From Burkholderiales bacterium (GTDB lineage: Bacteria > Pseudomonadota > Gammaproteobacteria > Burkholderiales > Ga0077523), in NCBI GenBank assembly GCA_022843925.1, contig JALHMS010000006.1, positions 196,175-260,174 on the forward strand: 64,000 bases of DNA, read 5' to 3'. Position 1 is the stretch's first letter; each line of letters begins with the position of its first letter. This document shows, in pieces, positions 26,901-35,196 of the stretch. Made by a program: the position numbers and the translations under genes. The notes beneath the pieces were generated by a model that did no database searches, was not told the origin of the DNA, and saw only the letters and a program-made list of their open reading frames with translations.

Positions 26901-27296
26901 GCCCGGGCGGTGCTTGGAGAGTCCCTCGCGGCGATGGGTCGCCTGGATGAGGCGCTCGATGAGATCGACCGGTCGATCGAACAGTGTCAGCGCCCCGGTT
27001 GGGAGGAGCGCGTGCATTTCGCAGAAATCGTGCGGCTCAGAGGATCGGTCCTCGAACGCCAGCAACGGCCGGACGAGGCGCTGGCAACGTACGAGTCCGC
27101 GCTCGACTTCGCCGTCGCGCAGCGGGCGCACGCGTGGTCCCTCCGGTGCGGCACGTCGCTGGCGGCGCTGCTGGCGGAACAGGGCCTGGCTGACCGCGCA
27201 CGCGCCGTGCTGCAGCCGCTGATCTCGGTGTTCACCGAGGGTCGGGACTCGCACGACCTCGTTCAGGCGGGCCGGTTGCTCGTGCGACTTGCGTGA
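23955..27296 (+). CDS. SAM domain / class III nucleotidyl cyclase / AAA-like ATPase / TPR signalling protein
   Basis: 1113 residues. A SAM domain (VRGWLERQGLGQYGPAFERN) is followed by a class III cyclase domain (VTVLFCDLVDSVRLSRERD with the metal Asp, QIQGDGVVAYFGYP with the second Asp, SAVGDTPNLAHRLQAIA). Next is a NACHT/AAA-type ATPase with Walker A GEPGIGKSR near residue 303 and Walker B TLMLFEDAHWADP, then about 400 residues of TPR-like helices. It is an intact cytoplasmic signal-transduction protein; cAMP production is likely but unproven. GGAGGAGG lies upstream of the ATG at 23955; a GTG at 23922 is a weaker alternative. A Crp/Fnr-type regulator follows on the opposite strand. Confidence 0.88.
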   Translation: METVRGWLERQGLGQYGPAFERNDVDLEVLESLTEADLETLGVSLGHRKRLLKAIVERVAGRSGTAGAAPAIESTTAAGERRQVTVLFCDLVDSVRLSRERDPEEFRAILAAYHGAVAQSVQRYEGFVAQIQGDGVVAYFGYPLAHESEADRAVRAGLAIIESLVAMAPHGQVRLEVRIGISAGLVVVSHILAPEKSAVGDTPNLAHRLQAIASPGEVLVTDRVRSMAGGAFDYEDRGHPTLKGVGDAVRVWRVLGPSGAASRFEAATRGGVTPLVGREQEIGLLLDRWELVRAGRGQVVLIAGEPGIGKSRTMRALRERLADGGVQPAQFQCSPYSVNSALHPIIDHFERALGFTRADDPAGRIRKLEETLEGRWQRSTRDCHLVARMLSLDADAHFGPLDVTPQRQKEETLRLLVDMLAGIARERPTLMLFEDAHWADPTTLELLDLLLRRTESLPLLLLVSFRPEFTPAWTGRHVTPMPLARLSQVQSEHLVRRITADKPLPEDLVGQIVDKTDGVPLFVEELTKAVLESGLVEDAGTHYRYARSVDRMTIPATLRDSLMARLDRLIPVKEIAQIGAVIGRDFAYDLVAAVAPMKGGALDDALERLVASELVFQRGAIPHAVYTFKHALVQDAAYDSLLKSKRQELHAEIAGVLLSRTGTLEGIAPERLAHHYTAAGMTSVAVQWWHRAGEHAMRRSAMPEAIAHLERALTLNETLPEGPERDLMEMEIRSALGTSRMALHGWSAAQVGECLQPALAIARRQGRVDRTARILWGLWVHRLTRGRIAEARALASEMTAEAEVIDDEDLRICASLARMISAFWLGALEEARVEGDRVLGLYQADRHRRLADWINSDPKTQVGCYASHWEWMLGHPDRAVRTAIAKDEHARARGHPFDLGFALTNGAFVFDYRREPEQLMQRVLEAERLAERCALPFIAGSLASLPRACAELRFGRPGTTETILRDSLMRRATVDHHICVPYARAVLGESLAAMGRLDEALDEIDRSIEQCQRPGWEERVHFAEIVRLRGSVLERQQRPDEALATYESALDFAVAQRAHAWSLRCGTSLAALLAEQGLADRARAVLQPLISVFTEGRDSHDLVQAGRLLVRLA

Positions 27297-27306
27297 GTCT
27301 CGCGAG

Positions 27307-27350
27307 GGTCTGTTCACGCCACGGACGGGTTTCCGTACCGCGAACAGACC
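27307..27350. terminator. Branched hairpin between convergent genes
   Basis: GGTCTGTTC pairs perfectly with GAACAGACC, and an inner ACGGA/TCCGT stem lies within the loop. It fills the gap between the cyclase stop and the converging Crp/Fnr stop. No T-tract. Confidence 0.55.
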
Positions 27351-27351
27351 G

Positions 27352-28005
27352 TCACGGTGCGGGCGTCGTGTCGTCGCGTTCGACGATGGCCTCGTGGAGC
27401 AGGGTCCTTCCGCCTTCGACACGGAGCAGGCCGCTGGCACGCATGTCGGAGAGGATGCGCGACACCATCTCGCGCGTCGTCCCGGCGCGGGCGGCGATGT
27501 CCTGGTGCGTCATCCTTTCCGGCAGCGTCAGCCCCGCCGCATCGCGGGACGCCGCGAGGGTCAGCGTGCGCACGACGCGGCCATAGACATCGAGGAGCGC
27601 GAGACTCCCCGCGAGCCCGGTGAGATTCCGCGCGCGCCGGATCACCGTCATCAGCAATGCCAACGACGCGGCCGGATTCGCGGCGAGGTACGCGGTGAAG
27701 GCTTGCCTCTGCACGATCACCAGCCGGGAGGATTCGAGGGTCATCACCGACGCCGAGCGCGGCTGCCCGTCCAGCGACATCTCGCCGAAGATCTGGCCGG
27801 GGCCGAGCAGGTCGAGCGCGATCTCGCGGCCGTCCGCGTCGGAGAGATACACCTTGAGACGGCCCGACAGGACGCCATAGATCTGGTCCGACACGTCGCC
27901 TTCCTGGAAGACGACGGTCCGGCGCGGCAGGGCGCGGACGAGGCCGATCGCCGCCAGGGATTCGGGATGCAGAGGATTCTCGATCATCGTTGCGCTGTCA
28001 TTCAT
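27352..28005 (-). CDS. Crp/Fnr-family transcriptional regulator (copy 1)
   Basis: 217 residues. A cyclic-nucleotide-binding beta-roll (VVFQEGDVSDQIYGVLSGRL, FGEMSLDGQPRSASV) is followed by the dimer helix and a winged helix with recognition sequence THQDIAARAGTTREMVSRIL. The PRSAS element is the cAMP phosphate-binding cassette type seen in Crp-like proteins; there are no Fnr-type N-terminal cysteines. It is clearly paralogous to the regulator at 30604. Its position next to a cyclase gene suggests, but does not prove, cAMP control. Confidence 0.9.
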   Translation of the reverse strand: MNDSATMIENPLHPESLAAIGLVRALPRRTVVFQEGDVSDQIYGVLSGRLKVYLSDADGREIALDLLGPGQIFGEMSLDGQPRSASVMTLESSRLVIVQRQAFTAYLAANPAASLALLMTVIRRARNLTGLAGSLALLDVYGRVVRTLTLAASRDAAGLTLPERMTHQDIAARAGTTREMVSRILSDMRASGLLRVEGGRTLLHEAIVERDDTTPAP

Positions 28006-28053
28006 GGACCTGTCGGGACAAGGCGAGGCATTGTCGCAGGCGGGATCGCCGGA

Positions 28054-29310
28054 TCACGTGCGAATCGAGAGGCCGTCCGCCACGGAGTGCCGGTACAGGC
28101 GCCACGCGGGCAGGATCCCCACCAGACTGCCCGCCACGAACACGAGCGCCATCAACTGCCATTCGAGCACGGAAGGCCAGACGCCGCCGACGACGAGTCC
28201 GATCCGGGACGCGAGCCACGGACGCGCCAGCGGCAGGGCGACGTGCAGCACGACCGCGCCGACGATCACGCCGGCCATCGCCAGGGCCGCGGCCTCGCCG
28301 GCGACCAGTGCGAACACCTGGGAAGGACGCGCGCCCACGGAGCGCAGGATCGCCATCTCGCGGCGTCGTTCCGCGATGCCCGTCAGCAGCGCCACCAGCA
28401 TGCCCGCGAGTCCGACGACGACGGCCATGATCGACACCGCGCGCAAGGCCTGCTCTGCCACGCCGACCAGCGCCCACACCTCCTGCAGCGTCGCCGCGGG
28501 CAGGATCGCGGTGAGCGGTTCGTCGGGGAACGTGTTCACCTCTCGCTGCATCGACAGCGCCGAAGGGCGTGTCCGCAGGCCCACCAGGAACGCCGTGATG
28601 GTACGGGAGGCTTCGGCGGAAGGCTCCGCTGCCATCAGCGCGGCGGCGAGCGGATCGTCCGTCTGCGCGATGCGCTCCGGCGCGTGAAGCGCGTCGATGT
28701 CCTCGAGGCCCACGAGCACCGTGCGGTCCACGGGCGTGCCGGTGGGGGCGAGGATGCCCGACACCCGGAACGGTCGGTCGGCGTGAGGCATGAAACCGTC
28801 GTCCCCGCTGCCGTGGGCGAGGATCAAGTCGGATCCCGGGGCGTAGCCCAGCCTGCGGGCGGTCTCGGCGCCGAGGACCGCCTCGCGCGGGCCGGCGAAG
28901 ATCGTCCCCGAGGCGATCGAAAGCGCGAGCGCGCGTCCGTACCGATAGTGTTCGAAGAAGCCCCGGTCGGTACCGACCACGCGGAAGCCGCGATGGGAGT
29001 CGCCCAGGGTCAACGGCACGGTCCACGCCACCGCCGGATGTCCGGCGAGTGCGCGATAGCTGGACCAGCGCAGGCCGCTGCCCGCCTCCCCCGCGTGAAA
29101 GACGGTGGCGAGCAGGAGGTGGACGCCGCTCGTGCGTGCGCCGACGATGAGATCGGTGCCGGACACCGTGGCGGCAAAGCCCTCGCGCGCCTCCTCCCGC
29201 AGGCGTTCGATGGCGAGCAACAGGAACACGGACAGCGCGATCGATAGCACCGTGAGCGCGGCCGTCGCACGCCGGTGCCGGAGGCTGCGCAGGGCGAGGG
29301 CGGCGATCAC
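28054..29310 (-). CDS. ABC transporter permease, FtsX/MacB type
   Basis: 418 residues with four membrane segments: one N-terminal (ATAALTVLSIALSVFLLLAIE), a large periplasmic domain, then three C-terminal (VSIMAVVVGLAGMLVALLTG; AALAMAGVIVGAVVLHVALP; LMALVFVAGSLVGILPAWRL). The FtsX signature ERRREMAILRSVGARPSQVF is present. Such permeases act mechanically in lipoprotein or peptide export rather than as channels. The GTG start at 29310 overlaps the ATPase stop (GTGA), so the two subunits are coupled. No adaptor gene is adjacent. Confidence 0.87.
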   Translation of the reverse strand: MIAALALRSLRHRRATAALTVLSIALSVFLLLAIERLREEAREGFAATVSGTDLIVGARTSGVHLLLATVFHAGEAGSGLRWSSYRALAGHPAVAWTVPLTLGDSHRGFRVVGTDRGFFEHYRYGRALALSIASGTIFAGPREAVLGAETARRLGYAPGSDLILAHGSGDDGFMPHADRPFRVSGILAPTGTPVDRTVLVGLEDIDALHAPERIAQTDDPLAAALMAAEPSAEASRTITAFLVGLRTRPSALSMQREVNTFPDEPLTAILPAATLQEVWALVGVAEQALRAVSIMAVVVGLAGMLVALLTGIAERRREMAILRSVGARPSQVFALVAGEAAALAMAGVIVGAVVLHVALPLARPWLASRIGLVVGGVWPSVLEWQLMALVFVAGSLVGILPAWRLYRHSVADGLSIRT

Positions 29311-30104
29311 GCGGCGGCGAGTCGGGTTGCCGTCGCATTGATGTCCGCGAAGGCGATGCGACGGTCGAAGCGTGCTGCGAGCGCGGCATCGTGACTCACG
29401 AAGAGCAGCGTGGTCGACTCGCGGGCGCATTCGCGGAACAGGAGGTCGAGGAACGCGTCGCGCCGGTCGGCATCGAGGGCCGAGGTCGGCTCGTCGGCGA
29501 TCACCAGCTCCGGTGCGCCGATCAGCGCGCGCGCGGCAGCCACCCGCTGCTGCTGGCCGACGGAGAGTTGCGCCGGTTGTCTCGCCAGAAACCGCGGGCC
29601 ATCGAGATCCAGGCTAGCGAGCAACCGCAGCGCCTCGGCCCGGGGGCTGCCCCCCCGGGCCTCCGCCCGCGCTCGTCGTCGGGGCGAGAAGTCGCACGGC
29701 AACAACACGTTCTCCAATACCGAGAGATACGGGACGAGGTTGAACATCTGGAAGATGATGCCCGTGTGATCCGCGCGAAAGCGGTCGCGGGTGGCCGGAC
29801 CGAGATCGGCCAGGTCGGTACCGAGCACCCGGACCTGTCCGCCCTGGGCCACGACAACCCCGGCCAGAAGCGCCAGGAGCGTCGACTTCCCACTGCCGCT
29901 CGCCCCGTGCAGGAACACACGCTCACCTGCATCGATACGCAAGGATTCGATGGCCAGGACGGGCGTCGCACCCCGATCCCAGGAGAAGCGCAGTCCTCGC
30001 AGGTCGATTACTGGAGTCGCATCGGCAAGAGTCCGGTCGACTCGCGATGCGTGGGCAAGAATCGGATTCCCTCTGGCGGACTCGATGGATCGATCGGCGG
30101 GCAT
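29307..30104 (-). CDS. ABC transporter ATPase, LolD/MacB type
   Basis: 265 residues. Walker A is GASGSGKSTL, the Q-loop is IIFQMFNLVPYLSVLENVLL (the LolD/MacB hallmark), the signature is LSVGQQQRVAAARAL and Walker B is LVIADEPTSALD, with His in LLFVSHDAAL. All catalytic residues are intact. It powers the FtsX-type permease encoded directly downstream. The start was placed at the ATG at 30104; the frame opens earlier only with a TTG. Confidence 0.88.
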   Translation of the reverse strand: MPADRSIESARGNPILAHASRVDRTLADATPVIDLRGLRFSWDRGATPVLAIESLRIDAGERVFLHGASGSGKSTLLALLAGVVVAQGGQVRVLGTDLADLGPATRDRFRADHTGIIFQMFNLVPYLSVLENVLLPCDFSPRRRARAEARGGSPRAEALRLLASLDLDGPRFLARQPAQLSVGQQQRVAAARALIGAPELVIADEPTSALDADRRDAFLDLLFRECARESTTLLFVSHDAALAARFDRRIAFADINATATRLAAA

Positions 30105-30179
30105 GGGGGTGCGGACTTGGAGAAGCAACGCCGATCATACGACCCGCACGGCACTGATCTGTACCGGTGTTCAGGGACG

Positions 30180-30212
30180 AAAAAAAGGGCGACGCCGCTT
30201 CCGGCATCGCCC
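30180..30212 (-). terminator. Rho-independent terminator (minus strand)
   Basis: On the minus strand an 11-bp stem GGGCGATGCCG / CGGCGTCGCCC (one G-U pair) with GAAG loop is followed by seven T. It lies 390 bp downstream of the second Crp/Fnr gene and just before the MacB-like ATPase gene, so it ends a minus-strand transcript. Confidence 0.85.
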
Positions 30213-30603
30213 CCAACGCCAACTCCCTGAGCCGACCATCCGGCCCGGGAGCGCCTTCACTCGTTACCAGTAACACCTCACTGAAGACCTCACGACATCG
30301 CAAGGCACGAACTTGGAGGCGTGACTTCAGATCTCGCTGCGCGAGTGCCTCAGCGCTCGAACGGTTTTCACTTTCCAGAGTGACCCCTGTCCATAACGAT
30401 CGGCACTGCAGACCGAAGTGTGACGGGGAAGCAGGTCATGTGTTCCTAAGATGATCCGGAGGTTCGCTTCGGGTAAGCCGATCTTCTTGCGGCTTGGGTG
30501 AGCCCGCCCTTGGCGGCTATGCGCGCAAACGAGTGGCCGAGAGCTGCGACGGGTTGCGCCCTCGCGCTGGACTGTCGTCGCGCGTCGATCCTCGAGTCGA
30601 GGC
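30213..30603 (-). other. 390-bp region, possible small RNA or long 3' UTR
   Basis: Between the Crp/Fnr stop and a strong terminator lies a region without a convincing protein frame on either strand. The minus strand contains small hairpins, including GTTAC-TG-GTAAC enclosed by CTTCA/TGAAG. It could be a 3' UTR of the regulator or an independent small RNA. It does not match what I know of 6S, 4.5S, tmRNA or RNase P RNA. Confidence 0.3.
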
Positions 30604-31230
30604 TCAGCGGGACGGGGGCAGGCCGTCGAAGATGATGATGCGGTTCTTCTCGATGGCGATGTAGCGGCTCACGCGCATATCGGTGAGGATTCGCGACACC
30701 ATCACACGGCTTGCGCCGATGCGGTCGGCCATCCACTGCTGGGTGGGGTGATCCTCGATCACCAGGTTGCCGTCCACCGGACGGGCCAGTTCGAGGAGCA
30801 GGCTCGACAGACGACCGTAGGCATCCATCAGCGCGAGGCTGCCGGCCACTCGGGTGGCGTTGCGCGTGCGCCGTATCACGGTCACGAGCAATTCGAACGC
30901 GGCGTCCGCGTCGGTGGCCAGCAGTCCGCGGATCGCCTGGGGCGACACCACCGAGAGACGCGAGGGTTGCGAGGTGACGACCGAGGCAGAGCGCGGATTT
31001 CCGTCCAGCGACATCTCACCGAACAGTTCGCCGGGCCCCATCTCGTTGATCACGATTTCACGCCCCTCGCTGTCGGCGAGGAACACCTCCAGGCGGCCGG
31101 ACAGCACCACGTAGATCAGATCGGAGCGGTCACCCTCGTGGAAGATGACCGTCCTGCGCGAATACTCGCGCACCTGACCGAGATCGGCGATGCGTTCGGC
31201 GAGCGTGCGCTGAGGCGGGACTGTGGACAC
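30604..31230 (-). CDS. Crp/Fnr-family transcriptional regulator (copy 2)
   Basis: 208 residues. The cyclic-nucleotide-binding domain shows VIFHEGDRSDLIYVVLSGRL and LFGEMSLDGNPRSASVV. The winged helix shows QQWMADRIGASRVMVSRIL. It shares most of these blocks with the regulator at 27352 and probably arose by duplication, with the ABC pair now between the two copies. The last residues (IEKNRIIIFDGLPPSR) form a beta strand after the wing. Ligand not determined; no Fnr cysteine cluster. Confidence 0.9.
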   Translation of the reverse strand: MSTVPPQRTLAERIADLGQVREYSRRTVIFHEGDRSDLIYVVLSGRLEVFLADSEGREIVINEMGPGELFGEMSLDGNPRSASVVTSQPSRLSVVSPQAIRGLLATDADAAFELLVTVIRRTRNATRVAGSLALMDAYGRLSSLLLELARPVDGNLVIEDHPTQQWMADRIGASRVMVSRILTDMRVSRYIAIEKNRIIIFDGLPPSR

Positions 31231-31266
31231 GGTAAGGCACCGAACCGGAAGTGCGTGGTCAGGCGA

Positions 31267-32655
31267 TCACATCGTGAAGATCTTGCCCGGGTTCATGATC
31301 CCGAGAGGATCGAGCGCACGCTTCACGTCGCGCATCACGCTGACCGCCTCGCCGTGCTCGGCGGTGAGGAACTTCATCTTCCCGAGGCCGATGCCGTGCT
31401 CGCCCGTGCACGTGCCGTCCATCGCGAGCGCGCGCATCACCAGGCGATCGTTGAGGCGTTCCGCTTCCGCGATCTCCTTCGGATCGTCGCGGTTGATCAG
31501 GAACCCGAGATGGAAGTTGCCGTCGCCCACGTGACCCACGAGCGGGGCGGTGAGAAAGCTCGACTTCAGGTCTTCCTTCGTCTCGAGGATGCACTCGGCG
31601 AGGCGGGAGATCGGGACGCAGACGTCGGTCGCCCAGATCTCGCAGCCGGGGCGCAGGGCTTTGTTCGCATAGGTGACGTCGTGTCGGGCGGTCCAGAGTT
31701 GGGTACGGTCCTCCGGTTTCGTGGCCCACTTGAACTCGCCGCCGCCGTTCTCGCCGGCGATGGCCTGGACGATCTCGGCCTGCTCCTTGACGCCGGCTTC
31801 GGTGCCATGAAACTCGACGAACAGGGTGTCCTTGACCGGGTACGAGAGCTTCGAGAAACGATTCACCGCGTCCATCTGGACGTCGTCCAGGAGTTCGATG
31901 CGCGCCACCGGTACGCCCAACTGGATGGTCTGGATCACCGTGTCGATCGCGCCGGCGAGCGAGTCGAACGAAACGACTGCAGCCGCCATGGCCTCCGGCA
32001 CCCCGAAGAGGCGCAGCGTCACCTCGGTGATGATGCCGAGCGTCCCTTCACTGCCCACGAAGAGGCGCGTCAGGTCATAACCCGCCGCCGACTTCCGGGC
32101 GCGTCGAGATGTGCGGATGATCCGGCCATCGGCCAATACGACGGTGAGGGCCAGCACGTTCTCCCGCATCGTGCCGTAGCGCACCGCGTTCGTGCCGGAA
32201 GCCCGCGTGGCCGCCATGCCGCCGAGCGAGGCGTCCGCGCCCGGATCGATCGGAAAGAAGAGCCCGAGGTCCCGGATGTGCTCGTTCAACTGCTTCCGCG
32301 TGACCCGGGCCTGCACGGTCACGTCCAGATCCTCCTGGCTGACCCGAAGCACCTTGTCGAAGTTGACGAGGTCCACGACGATCCCGCCGTGCTCCGGAAT
32401 CACTGCGCCTTCGAGCGATGTCCCGGTCCCGTAGGCGACCACCGGAACGCGGTGCCGGGCGCACACCTGGACGATCGCGGAGACTTCCTCGGTGGAGTTC
32501 GGGAACGCCACGGCATCCGGGCGGTGTGGCACGTGCCACGACTCGTCCTTGCTGTGGTGGTCACGGACGCCGCTGCTCGTGGAAAGACGCTCGCCCAGCA
32601 GGGCGCGGAGTTCGTCGATCACGGTCTGTACGGTGGCCTGCGCGGCTTGCTGCAT
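31267..32655 (-). CDS. FAD-linked oxidase, D-lactate dehydrogenase/GlcD-like
   Basis: 462 residues of the VAO/PCMH family. FAD-binding segments are VVAYGTGTSLEGAVIPEHGG, IDPGADASLGGMAATRASGT and VGSEGTLGIITEVTLRL. The C-terminal substrate domain carries GHVGDGNFHLGF and CTGEHGIGLGKMKFL. The enzyme should oxidise a 2-hydroxy acid (D-lactate or similar) and pass electrons to quinone or cytochrome. The ATG at 32655 has GGAG six bases upstream. The second Crp/Fnr regulator follows 36 bp downstream on the same strand. Confidence 0.9.
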   Translation of the reverse strand: MQQAAQATVQTVIDELRALLGERLSTSSGVRDHHSKDESWHVPHRPDAVAFPNSTEEVSAIVQVCARHRVPVVAYGTGTSLEGAVIPEHGGIVVDLVNFDKVLRVSQEDLDVTVQARVTRKQLNEHIRDLGLFFPIDPGADASLGGMAATRASGTNAVRYGTMRENVLALTVVLADGRIIRTSRRARKSAAGYDLTRLFVGSEGTLGIITEVTLRLFGVPEAMAAAVVSFDSLAGAIDTVIQTIQLGVPVARIELLDDVQMDAVNRFSKLSYPVKDTLFVEFHGTEAGVKEQAEIVQAIAGENGGGEFKWATKPEDRTQLWTARHDVTYANKALRPGCEIWATDVCVPISRLAECILETKEDLKSSFLTAPLVGHVGDGNFHLGFLINRDDPKEIAEAERLNDRLVMRALAMDGTCTGEHGIGLGKMKFLTAEHGEAVSVMRDVKRALDPLGIMNPGKIFTM

Positions 32656-32792
32656 GAGAACTCCACTGGCTGGCAATCGGAAGGACTCCAATGGTCCCCC
32701 TTTTGCCGCCCGGGGCGCAAGCGCTGGTCCGGACCCGCTCGCGAAACGGCGAGTCCGCGCAGACGGTCGACTGAATCGGCTGCCGACAGGCG

Positions 32793-32822
32793 AAAAAAAA
32801 CCGGGACCGCAAGGTCCCGGTT
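32793..32822 (-). terminator. Rho-independent terminator (minus strand)
   Basis: A perfect 10-bp stem AACCGGGACC / GGTCCCGGTT with TTGC loop is followed on the minus strand by a run of eight T that begins with the stem's last bases. It lies 26 bp after the stop of the amidohydrolase gene. Confidence 0.92.
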
Positions 32823-32848
32823 CCCCCTCCCCCTTTGCGGGTGCCTTC

Positions 32849-34384
32849 TTATGCGGTGCTGCCGGCCTTGGCCACGTAGCCGTAGGCGGCGTTGGAGCGG
32901 TCTTTGTCGCCACCCATCGCCAGGTACTCGGCCTTGATCGCGGCGAGCTTGTCGGTCGTGAACGCCGGACCCTGCGCGACCTTCATGTCGAGGCCGTAGA
33001 GGTGGGTCGAATTGAGACCGAAGATCTTCTGCTTCACCTCGCTGTTGGCACCGCCCAGGCGGCGCTTCCAGCCCGTGTGCTTCATGATGTCGTCCGGGAT
33101 CTCGAGGCGGCGCATGGCTTCGATCTGCCATTGCGGGCTGCCGTACCAGACGGAGTCCGTGCCCCAGACCACCCGCTCCGGGCCCATGAGGTTGACCAAC
33201 TGGCCGAGGAATGCAGCGCAGAAACGCGGGTTGGTCACACAGGTCGAGGCGAACGTCGTGCCGATCTCGGCGTAGACGTTGTTCACGCCGAACTTCTCGG
33301 GAATCCGGGCCAGATCGGTGGACCATTGGATGTAGCCGGTCTTCATGAACTCTGCCATCTCCTTGTCGGGAGAATCGGCGAGCCACGGCCGCATCGCGGC
33401 GTGGTAGATCACGAAGTTCATGCCTGGCCAGTCCTTCGCGGCCTTGCCCAGATCGTTGACGGTGGCGCTTTCCCAGGTGCCGGCGAACGCCTTCTCGTAG
33501 TCCCTGGGCATCAGGCCCTTGTGGATGCAGATGGTGTTGATGCCCGACTTGATCGCCTTCTCGTAGAACGGATACATCAGCTTCTCGTCGTCGAGGCGCC
33601 ACGCGTACTTGGACGGACCGAACGGATCACCGATGGTGTAGGACTTCCACGAGACCGGCTTCAGGACCTCGATACCGCGATCCACTTCGTCCATCCAGTT
33701 CGGGTACTTCGGCGTGATGACCGTGTGCCCCAGCATCCGGGTGTTGCCGGCCATCTTGTTGACCGCCCGACAGGCGTTCTGGATCGCGTCGTTGGAGAGC
33801 AACCACCAGGACGGATCGTCGAACGGCGCACCGGAAAGCAGGGACATCTTCGTGTCGGAGTCGAGAAAGATCTCCTTCAGATAGTTGTCCATCTTGTACC
33901 GGGCCAGCGTCATCGGCGCGCTGCCGATGTCGGGGTTGACCTTGGAACCTGCCGCCCATTTCGTGAGACCCAGCAGACCTTCCTGCTTGAAGTCGTCGCG
34001 GATGAAGTGGGTCTGGTCGTCGAAGATGAACTGCCCCGACAACTGGCTCCGTCGGTAGTCGGACATCTCCATGTCCGTCGCTTCGGCCTCGGAGACGTCG
34101 AACATGGGTCCGAAGACCTTGTTCATGGCCAGGAACGCGGTGGCCATGCCGGCATTGGTGGCGAGGAAGGTGCGCCGATCCATCCCGTGGCGTTTCGACT
34201 GCACATCGCTCATTTCCTTGATCAGCGATTCGACCTTCCGCTGGTCTTCGGTCTGGGGAATGGGGTTGTACTCGCAGTTGGAGACCATCTGGGTGGGCAC
34301 CGGAGACCGGAAGGCGACCTCGTCCGCCGCCTCCACCTCGCCCATCTCCCTGTCGCTCAAGTGCACGCCGATATGTCGTTGCAT
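32849..34384 (-). CDS. Amidohydrolase-2-family metal-dependent hydrolase with internal twin-arginine motif
   Basis: 511 residues. The first ~68 residues are charged and unlike a signal peptide. A MDRRTFLATNAGMATAFLAM segment at Arg70-Arg71 then looks like a twin-arginine signal placed unusually deep in the chain. The catalytic barrel follows: FDDQTHFI, FVIYHAAMRPW, VYAEIGTTFAS and VVWGTDSVWYG fit the amidohydrolase-2 (PF04909) TIM barrel of decarboxylases and lactonases. GGAGGA precedes the ATG at 34384. If MDRRTF is the true start (about 34180) the signal would be normal; the upstream ribosome site argues for the longer form. The substrate is unknown. Confidence 0.82.
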   Translation of the reverse strand: MQRHIGVHLSDREMGEVEAADEVAFRSPVPTQMVSNCEYNPIPQTEDQRKVESLIKEMSDVQSKRHGMDRRTFLATNAGMATAFLAMNKVFGPMFDVSEAEATDMEMSDYRRSQLSGQFIFDDQTHFIRDDFKQEGLLGLTKWAAGSKVNPDIGSAPMTLARYKMDNYLKEIFLDSDTKMSLLSGAPFDDPSWWLLSNDAIQNACRAVNKMAGNTRMLGHTVITPKYPNWMDEVDRGIEVLKPVSWKSYTIGDPFGPSKYAWRLDDEKLMYPFYEKAIKSGINTICIHKGLMPRDYEKAFAGTWESATVNDLGKAAKDWPGMNFVIYHAAMRPWLADSPDKEMAEFMKTGYIQWSTDLARIPEKFGVNNVYAEIGTTFASTCVTNPRFCAAFLGQLVNLMGPERVVWGTDSVWYGSPQWQIEAMRRLEIPDDIMKHTGWKRRLGGANSEVKQKIFGLNSTHLYGLDMKVAQGPAFTTDKLAAIKAEYLAMGGDKDRSNAAYGYVAKAGSTA

Positions 34385-34587
34385 TTCGCTTCCTCCGTTC
34401 GTTTTGGATCGTGTGTGGCAACCGCATGGACGCCCGCGCCCGAGACCGCGACGACACGCGCGACGATCACCCTGCCGTCTCGACCAACATCCCTGGTCCT
34501 GCCAGACCTCGAACGCCTGGTTCGCGGTTGGCTGCTGCACGTGCGGCCGGTCACATTGCCACCGTCCCGCCACTGCTCCGTCAAACG

Positions 34588-34872
34588 CTACTTGTCATCG
34601 AATCTGTAGGCTTTGTCCGCCTCGACCTTGCCTTCACAGGCGGCCTCGACGTTCTTCTTCGCGTTCGTGCAGGCGGTCCCCATGGCCACCATGCTGTCGG
34701 ATGCGCTGTTGCTGCTGTTGCAGAAGTACTCCATCTGCAGCTTCGCATCCGCACAGGTCCCCGCACGCTCGTCCTTCTCGGCCGCCGTGAGCTGGGAGGG
34801 GGCGCCAAGGGAACCGATCAGGACTGCCGCCCAAGTGAATGCGAAACCAGAAAATCCAGACACCCGCTTCAT
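34588..34872 (-). CDS. Small exported four-cysteine protein
   Basis: 94 residues. An N-terminal signal segment (FAFTWAAVLIGSLGAPSQLT) leads to a ~65-residue mature part with four Cys (GTCADAKLQMEYFCNSSNSA, then ACTNAKKNVEAACEGK), enough for two disulfides. Consensus CGGAGGA lies 6 bases before the ATG. It sits about 200 bp upstream of the amidohydrolase gene on the same strand and may be cotranscribed. I do not recognise the family. Confidence 0.7.
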   Translation of the reverse strand: MKRVSGFSGFAFTWAAVLIGSLGAPSQLTAAEKDERAGTCADAKLQMEYFCNSSNSASDSMVAMGTACTNAKKNVEAACEGKVEADKAYRFDDK

Positions 34873-35125
34873 CGGAAATCCTCCGGCCGGAAGGTGGAAC
34901 TGGGTTCCGTAGCGACGCCCTCGCGACCGCCGGAATGACGGGACTGAAGCGCAGGCGTCGAGCGAAGTGAAACTGATCGCGGTGGATGCAGAAAAGGAAG
35001 CATCCGAGCATGAAGGTGCAGGACCGGTGTCCTGGGGCGCAGCGGCGTCTCTGGTGGACGTCTGCGGTGCGCCTGCCGGTCAAGCACCCGAGGGTGACTC
35101 CGGATTCGGAGCAACCCTGAAATCG

Positions 35126-35155
35126 ATGCTAACGCCCGCTGGAAATCGACGTCAA
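35126..35155 (-). promoter_or_regulatory. Candidate sigma-70 promoter
   Basis: On the minus strand TTGACG (35155-35150), an 18-bp spacer and TAGCAT (35131-35126) form a plausible promoter in the 324-bp gap upstream of the four-cysteine protein gene. The rest of that gap holds nothing I recognise. Confidence 0.4.
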
Positions 35156-35196
35156 AGCGTTTCGCTGCTGCATTGCAGCGCCAATGACTTTCGTGA

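Noticed and set aside
30213..30603. 6S, 4.5S, tmRNA or RNase P RNA
   Set aside because: Recognisable conserved segments of these RNAs are absent in both orientations.
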